Origin: Myxococcales bacterium
GTDB taxonomy: Bacteria; Myxococcota; Myxococcia; Myxococcales; Myxococcaceae
DNA: 64,000 bases
NCBI GenBank assembly: GCA_016191815.1
Contig: JACPVI010000076.1
Location: forward strand, 1 to 64,000
Direction: 5' to 3'
Below are positions 59,611 to 64,000 of this stretch, piece by piece (the first letter of the stretch is position 1; every line of letters begins with the position of its first letter). The notes beneath the pieces are model-generated. The model searched no databases. It saw only the letters and a program-made list of their open reading frames with translations, and was not told where the DNA came from. Made by a program: the position numbers and the translations under genes.

Positions 59611-62343
59611 TCAGAGGCGATTGATCCTGACCTTCATCTCTTTGTGGATGGCCATGCCGGACAGTCGCTCCGATTCCGGCTGGAGGAAAATATTGTCCGA
59701 CACCCCGCGCCCCCGGGCGAGGCGCCCCATGAACTTGGCGCCGTAGCCATGGTGCAGGCCCACTGCTTCCGGATGGATGCCGTCAGTCAGGTGAACTCGG
59801 ACCGTGCCCTTTCCGTAGGGAGAGGCGAGCTCCACTTCTTCGCCTTCCTCGAGCCCGATGGACGCTCCCGTCTCCCGGTTGACCCACAGGAAGTTTTCCG
59901 GCTTCAACCCCATGAGCCAAGGGTTGTTCTGGGTGCGCGTGTGCGTGTGCTCAGCCTGCTTCCAGGTGACCAGGTAGAAGGGATAGGCATCGCCTGGCAC
60001 GGTCTCGGGCGGGAAGTATTCCGGGAAGCCCGAGTAGCGTTGCCCGGTCCGGTGGTTGATGAGCCCGGCGAGCAACTCGGACCTGAACTCTACCTTCCCG
60101 GATGGGGTCGAAAACCCGGGTCTGTTCCCTGCGTTCGCCGTGTACTTGCGATACTGGGTTTCGTTTCCAACCCAGACGGCTCCAGGAAGACTCTTGAGCT
60201 CGCCTAGCCCTATCCCGATGCTTCGCTTGAGGGCTTGATCGAGGTAGCTCTCGTAGCTCAGCTCGAAGCCCGTTAGGCCCAGGCGCCGGGCAAGACCGAT
60301 GATGAAATCGGGCTCCGTGGGCTGGCCGAAGCGTGGGGGGAGCACCGCCTGCCGGAGCCCGACCGCGGCGTAGTTGACCCAGAAGACGGCGAGATCCGTC
60401 CGCTCCAGGAAGACAGTTCCCGGAATCACGAAGTCGGCCAGGGCCGCCGTGTCACTCATCATCGTGTCGATGGCTACGACGAGCTCCAGCTCCTTTCGGT
60501 GAAGAGCTTCGATGGTTCGCTCCTGGCTCGGAATGGAGAGGACGATGTTCTGGAAGTTCAGGATCAGCGCCCGAGGTTGGTACGGGGTCCCCTCCAGGAC
60601 GGCGCGAATGGCCTCGGTGTAGACGCCTGATTCGTGCCCAAGCGGGTATCGGCTTCCTGCTCCGTCGACCCGCTCCTGCTGGATCCGGGGCCAATCGGGA
60701 TGTGGAGCACGCCGGAGGAGAGCACATCGCTCAGAGGGAATGTGGAGTCCCCCGCGCTCGTCCAGCATCCCCACCAGGCCGTTGAGGAGCATGATGGCGT
60801 AGATCGCCAGAGTGCCGTTCGAATGGTGCTCGGGACCCGACCAACCGTCGATGGCGCATGGCTTGGTCGTGCCGATCTTTCGCGCGAGCTCGACGATGGT
60901 CGACGCGGAGATACCGGTGATCTCCTCCGCCCACTGGGGCGTCTTGTCCTTCAGCCATTGGCAGAACTCCCCGAACCCCGTGCTCCATCGGGCGGCGAAG
61001 CCCTCGTCGTAGAGCCTTTCGGCGATCAGGACTTGGGCGAGGGCCAGCGCCAGGGCAGCGTCGGTCCCCGGGCGAATGGGAATCCATTGGTTTGCCTTGG
61101 CTGCGGTGTCGCTCAGGACCGGATCGATCACCACGAGCTCCGCGCCGCGCTCCTTCGCCCGCATGAGATCCGGGACGAGGTGAGACCACTTGATTGCCGC
61201 CACCGGGTTCCAGCCGAAGAGAACCGCCAGGCGCGTCTGCGAGAGATCAGCGAGCGGACGCGGGTGGCCGAACGCGAGGGTTGCACCGGCTTTTCTGGCC
61301 ACGTCGCAAAGGTTGGAGTGCATCATGAAGTTGGGAGTCCCGAAGGCCTGGCAAAAGTCCTTCTGGATGTCCACGTAGGAGGCGTCCTCTGACATCCAGA
61401 GGAGCGTGTGGGGGCCGTACCGATCTCGGATAGCCCGGAGCCTCTCGGCGATCTCCTGGTAGGCCTCTTCCCACGAGATCGAAGCCCATCGCCCCTCCCC
61501 TCTCTCTCCCAGCCGCTTGAGAGGAGTCCGCACCCGGTCGGGATCGTCAAGAGCTGCCGCGGCGGCGTACCCTTTGGCGCAGAGCTTGGCCGCATAGGGA
61601 CTCGCCGCTACCTCTTCCCGGAAGACGCGGGAGTTGTTGCTCACGTTGTTGGGACAGGCCGGGTTCGGCCGGACATCGGTAACCCGCGAACCCTCCAGCC
61701 GCACCAGGACGCCGCACTGGCTTCCGCAGATCATGCACAGCGTGGGGGTGTACCGAGCGAGCAGCGCTCGATAGCGCTCGTTTTCGAGGCGGCGGGAAGG
61801 GCCGAGGCGAGTCCGGTAGTAGAGGTTCGGTTCAGAAATCGAGGAGGCGGGTATTCCGGGGAGGTCTCTCGTGAGCCCGGAAAAGTCGAAGTCTTCCTTG
61901 GTGCCGTACTGGAGAGCCCCGGACATGCAGGCCGTGACGCAGGCGGGGTCGAGTCCCTGGGCGATCTTGTCGATGCAGAAGGAGCACTTCGCTACGGTAC
62001 CCGCCCGGCGGTCATAGCTGATGGCGTCGTAGGGACAGGCGAAGGTGCAGTAGCGGCAGCCCATGCAGCGCTCGGGACGGTGAATGACCACGCCGGTGGC
62101 CGGGTCCTTTTGGAGCGCGTTCGTCGGGCAGGCACGGACGCAAGGAGCACTCTCGCAGTGGTTGCAGGCCATCGACACGAAGCGACGCCTGGGAGTTGGG
62201 TAGGCCCCTGACTCGAGAATCCGAACCTTCCGGAAACGGATCTCGGGCTCCTCGATGCCGTTCGAACGCTTGCACGCCGTCTCGCAGGCCCGGCACTTCA
62301 CGCACCGCTCTACGTCCTTCACGAAGACGAGCTTGCGATTCAT
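59611..62343 (-). CDS. Fused ferredoxin-type and molybdopterin oxidoreductase (DMSO/polysulfide reductase family)
   Basis: This encodes 910 residues from the ATG at 62343. The first 190 residues are a DmsB/PsrB-like electron-transfer domain with four Cys clusters (CVKCRACETACK; CNHCESAPCVRACP; CMGCRYCTFACP; CSFCIDKI...CVTAC). The catalytic molybdopterin part begins with a [4Fe-4S] site (CMICGSQCG...LCAKG) and a candidate Mo-ligand Cys in HSNLCDVARK, as in polysulfide/thiosulfate reductases. The C-terminal cofactor domain (SPYGKGTVRVHLTDGIHPEA) is complete. Two subunits that are normally separate are fused, Fe-S first, and no Tat signal is present, so the enzyme may face the cytoplasm. It lies 13 bp after the DmsC-like anchor gene. 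The substrate is unknown. Confidence 0.88.
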   Translation of the reverse strand: MNRKLVFVKDVERCVKCRACETACKRSNGIEEPEIRFRKVRILESGAYPTPRRRFVSMACNHCESAPCVRACPTNALQKDPATGVVIHRPERCMGCRYCTFACPYDAISYDRRAGTVAKCSFCIDKIAQGLDPACVTACMSGALQYGTKEDFDFSGLTRDLPGIPASSISEPNLYYRTRLGPSRRLENERYRALLARYTPTLCMICGSQCGVLVRLEGSRVTDVRPNPACPNNVSNNSRVFREEVAASPYAAKLCAKGYAAAAALDDPDRVRTPLKRLGERGEGRWASISWEEAYQEIAERLRAIRDRYGPHTLLWMSEDASYVDIQKDFCQAFGTPNFMMHSNLCDVARKAGATLAFGHPRPLADLSQTRLAVLFGWNPVAAIKWSHLVPDLMRAKERGAELVVIDPVLSDTAAKANQWIPIRPGTDAALALALAQVLIAERLYDEGFAARWSTGFGEFCQWLKDKTPQWAEEITGISASTIVELARKIGTTKPCAIDGWSGPEHHSNGTLAIYAIMLLNGLVGMLDERGGLHIPSERCALLRRAPHPDWPRIQQERVDGAGSRYPLGHESGVYTEAIRAVLEGTPYQPRALILNFQNIVLSIPSQERTIEALHRKELELVVAIDTMMSDTAALADFVIPGTVFLERTDLAVFWVNYAAVGLRQAVLPPRFGQPTEPDFIIGLARRLGLTGFELSYESYLDQALKRSIGIGLGELKSLPGAVWVGNETQYRKYTANAGNRPGFSTPSGKVEFRSELLAGLINHRTGQRYSGFPEYFPPETVPGDAYPFYLVTWKQAEHTHTRTQNNPWLMGLKPENFLWVNRETGASIGLEEGEEVELASPYGKGTVRVHLTDGIHPEAVGLHHGYGAKFMGRLARGRGVSDNIFLQPESERLSGMAIHKEMKVRINRL

Positions 62344-62356
62344 GGTGCCGCGTGGC

Positions 62357-63211
62357 CTAGACGTAAAGGGTTCCGAACCGACCCGCGGGCGACGACGAGG
62401 AATAGAAGAGCATTCGTCCCGAAAGCTCGCCCATGGCCAAGACGGCCAGGAGAATTCCCTGGGACCTCGTGCCCGCCAGCAAGAGCACGAGCGGAAGAAC
62501 GATGCCCAAAAGCACCCGCAGCAGGAAGAGGAGTGGTTCAGCCGAGAGAATGGACTCCCTCTTGATGGTGGAGACGATCCGCGGCCAGAGGCGAAAGCGC
62601 TTGATGTGCCAGAGCTGGACCAGGGCCAGGGCCAAAAGGGTCAGGCCGGTGTTGAAGACAGCCGCCCTGGTGTACTCACCGCCGGTCAGCTGAAGAAAGA
62701 TGGGAAGCCCCAAAAGGTTCGCCGTACCCGCGAAGCTCAGCACGGTGACCAGGCTCATCCACATGGGACGGCTTGGGAGGAGGTAGACCCCCGTCATGGC
62801 CGCGAGGAGCAGCAGTGCCGATGCCGCCTCCGTCCCGAGCGCCACGCGGAGGGTGAGCCCGGAGGGGGCTTGTCTCCACAAGAGAAAAGCCGTTCCGCCC
62901 AGCGCCAGGGCAAGAATCCCTGCCGAGGCGATCTCGCGACTGAGCCAGGAGTGGGAAACCCCGGCGATCGCTCGGTAGGCCGCTCTCCTTCGACCGAGGT
63001 GAAAGAAAGAAATCCCCTGTGCGAGTACGAGCAAGAGCAGCAGCAGGAGGTGTGGCGCGGCTGAGCTCGCCGCCGGTGTTCTCTCGGACAGGCCAGAGAT
63101 GGCCAGGTACGTGGTGGCCCCGACTGCGCTCTGGCCAATGAGCGTGAAGAACACCAAGGAGAGCTCCCACTCGCTCTTGGGGTAGCCGTGGCGTGGCGCA
63201 GATCGGCTCAT
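62357..63211 (-). CDS. DmsC-like membrane anchor of a molybdoenzyme
   Basis: This encodes 284 residues from the ATG at 63211. About eight hydrophobic helices are seen. HSWLSREIASAG in the middle is the DmsC signature, and the N-terminus EWELSLVFFTLIGQSAVGAT is typical of the family. It should transfer electrons between the quinone pool and the Fe-S domain of the fused enzyme encoded 13 bp downstream. Together they form an oxidoreductase of the complex iron-sulfur molybdoenzyme group with only two polypeptides. Confidence 0.88.
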   Translation of the reverse strand: MSRSAPRHGYPKSEWELSLVFFTLIGQSAVGATTYLAISGLSERTPAASSAAPHLLLLLLLVLAQGISFFHLGRRRAAYRAIAGVSHSWLSREIASAGILALALGGTAFLLWRQAPSGLTLRVALGTEAASALLLLAAMTGVYLLPSRPMWMSLVTVLSFAGTANLLGLPIFLQLTGGEYTRAAVFNTGLTLLALALVQLWHIKRFRLWPRIVSTIKRESILSAEPLLFLLRVLLGIVLPLVLLLAGTRSQGILLAVLAMGELSGRMLFYSSSSPAGRFGTLYV

Positions 63212-63249
63212 TCGACGAGGGCTCGAGCCCGGTCTACTTCGCCCCTGGC

Positions 63250-64000
63250 TCAGCTTCGAGGGAATGACTCGAGCTCCACTGGGCGAAGGTCGCGCGAGCT
63301 CACATGGGGGCGCGGCCGGGCGTCGGTGCGCGGTCCCAAGTAAGAGGCGAGCCGCAGCAAGTCCGCGAAGACGCTCCCCGCGATGACGTCGGCGCTCGCC
63401 CCGGGCCCCTGGAGGATCAGCGGCTGGCCGCGCGATCGATCCGTATGGATGATGACGGTGCTGGCGTGTCCCCCGATGCTCGAGAAGGGATGCGAACGCG
63501 GGTAGGAGCGCAACTCCGCCCGTGCCGCGCCATCGGCCGTCAGCAGGCCGGCGTAGCGAAGGACTTCGCCCTTCCCCTCCGCCTCTCGGGCGCGGGCTGC
63601 GATGGTTTCATCGACGCTCTGAAAGTGCTTGAGCGACTGCTCCGACCCGATCTCCCCGTGCTGCCCGGGAGGAAGGAACCCCTCGGCGACGACGTCCCGA
63701 AGCTCGAGGCGCACCCCGACCTCGCGCGCCAAGATCACCAGCTTTCGGGCGGCGTCGAGGCCGGAGAGATCCTCCGTGACGTTCGGCTGCGTATACCCGA
63801 GCCGTTGCGCCCGAAGGATGAGGTCCGAGAACGACGCTCCCTGCGTCCAGGAGTTGAAGACGAAGGGCACGGCCCCCGCCAAGACGGTCTCGATGCGTAC
63901 GATCCGATCTCCGGTCTGAATGAGATCGCGGAGGCTGTTGATCACCGGCAGACCGGGCCCGACCGTGGCTTCGGAGAAGAAGTGGGTGTAGGTCTGGCGC
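63250..64000 (-). CDS. Homoserine dehydrogenase, C-terminal part, cut by window edge
   Basis: The frame enters from the right edge as TYTHFFSEATVGPGLPVINS and continues LRDLIQTGDRIVRIETVLAG, FNSWTQGASFSDLILRAQRL, and LGYTQPNVTEDLSGLDAARK, the substrate-binding and catalytic region of homoserine dehydrogenase. It ends at 63250. The form with GASFSDLILRAQRLGYTQPN is close to the dehydrogenase half of bifunctional aspartokinase-homoserine dehydrogenases (ThrA/MetL). The N-terminal part, and hence whether a kinase is fused, lies outside. The enzyme makes homoserine for threonine and methionine synthesis. It is upstream of the DmsC-like gene on the same strand, with 38 bp between. Confidence 0.9.
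   Translation of the reverse strand, partial: RQTYTHFFSEATVGPGLPVINSLRDLIQTGDRIVRIETVLAGAVPFVFNSWTQGASFSDLILRAQRLGYTQPNVTEDLSGLDAARKLVILAREVGVRLELRDVVAEGFLPPGQHGEIGSEQSLKHFQSVDETIAARAREAEGKGEVLRYAGLLTADGAARAELRSYPRSHPFSSIGGHASTVIIHTDRSRGQPLILQGPGASADVIAGSVFADLLRLASYLGPRTDARPRPHVSSRDLRPVELESFPRS

Noticed and set aside
1-64000. tRNA, rRNA or selC gene
   Set aside because: No cloverleaf-like sequence with conserved T-arm bases was noticed in the gaps read by eye; a covariance-model search would be needed to exclude one.

Overview
The window is GC-rich throughout and reads like a chromosomal segment of a myxobacterium-type deltaproteobacterium (Myxococcota). The evidence is abundant secreted lipoproteins and Cys-rich proteins, several C-termini of MYXO-CTERM type (a GC or GCGCG motif, one hydrophobic helix, then an Arg cluster), MopE-type CDGxDNDCDG motifs, FG-GAP, CHRD and Stig1 repeats, many two-component proteins, and short GTGA/ATGA gene overlaps. 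No rRNA, tRNA, phage, IS element or CRISPR array was seen.

Layout. 1-2.4 kb: a secreted repeat protein and a scar of decayed genes. 2.4-15.4 kb: a DUF4175 protein, a TPR metallopeptidase, MoxR, DUF58, a BatA-like protein and NagZ, an envelope-associated cluster split by two oppositely oriented Cys-rich genes, one of which carries about 15 knottin-like repeats. 15.4-20.3 kb (minus): an operon with an S1/P1-like nuclease or phospholipase, lipoproteins, a GMC dehydrogenase with its subunit 3, and a peroxiredoxin-like selenoprotein. 20.4-34 kb: a Ni/Co transporter-like protein, a response regulator, a transglutaminase-elicitor-like protein, modBC, a CHRD protein, proS, fabG, an FG-GAP protein and thpR. 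34.4-40.9 kb: a 2162-residue fusion of an M6-type protease and a CAP/MopE protein. 41-48.6 kb: a decayed nucleotidyltransferase cassette, a GAF histidine kinase downstream of two DUF4139 paralogues, and a DUF4143 ATPase. 48.7-58.5 kb: a signalling operon (response regulator, histidine kinase, CheB-receiver) behind a matrixin fusion, then a VIT/VWA-like lipoprotein and a rhodanese selenoprotein. 58.5-64 kb (minus): a histone-deacetylase-like protein, a fused Fe-S/molybdopterin oxidoreductase with a DmsC-like anchor, and a homoserine dehydrogenase cut by the window edge.

The most notable result is two genes interrupted by an in-frame TGA exactly where each family has its redox or catalytic cysteine: UxxC in an AhpC/TSA_2 protein, and CNGPTU in a rhodanese. 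Each TGA is followed at 20-25 nt by a hairpin with a G-containing tetraloop that fits the bacterial SECIS consensus. A conventional gene caller would truncate both. The second theme is a pair of long ORFs in which a MYXO-CTERM anchor runs in frame into a second signal peptide and a second secreted protein.
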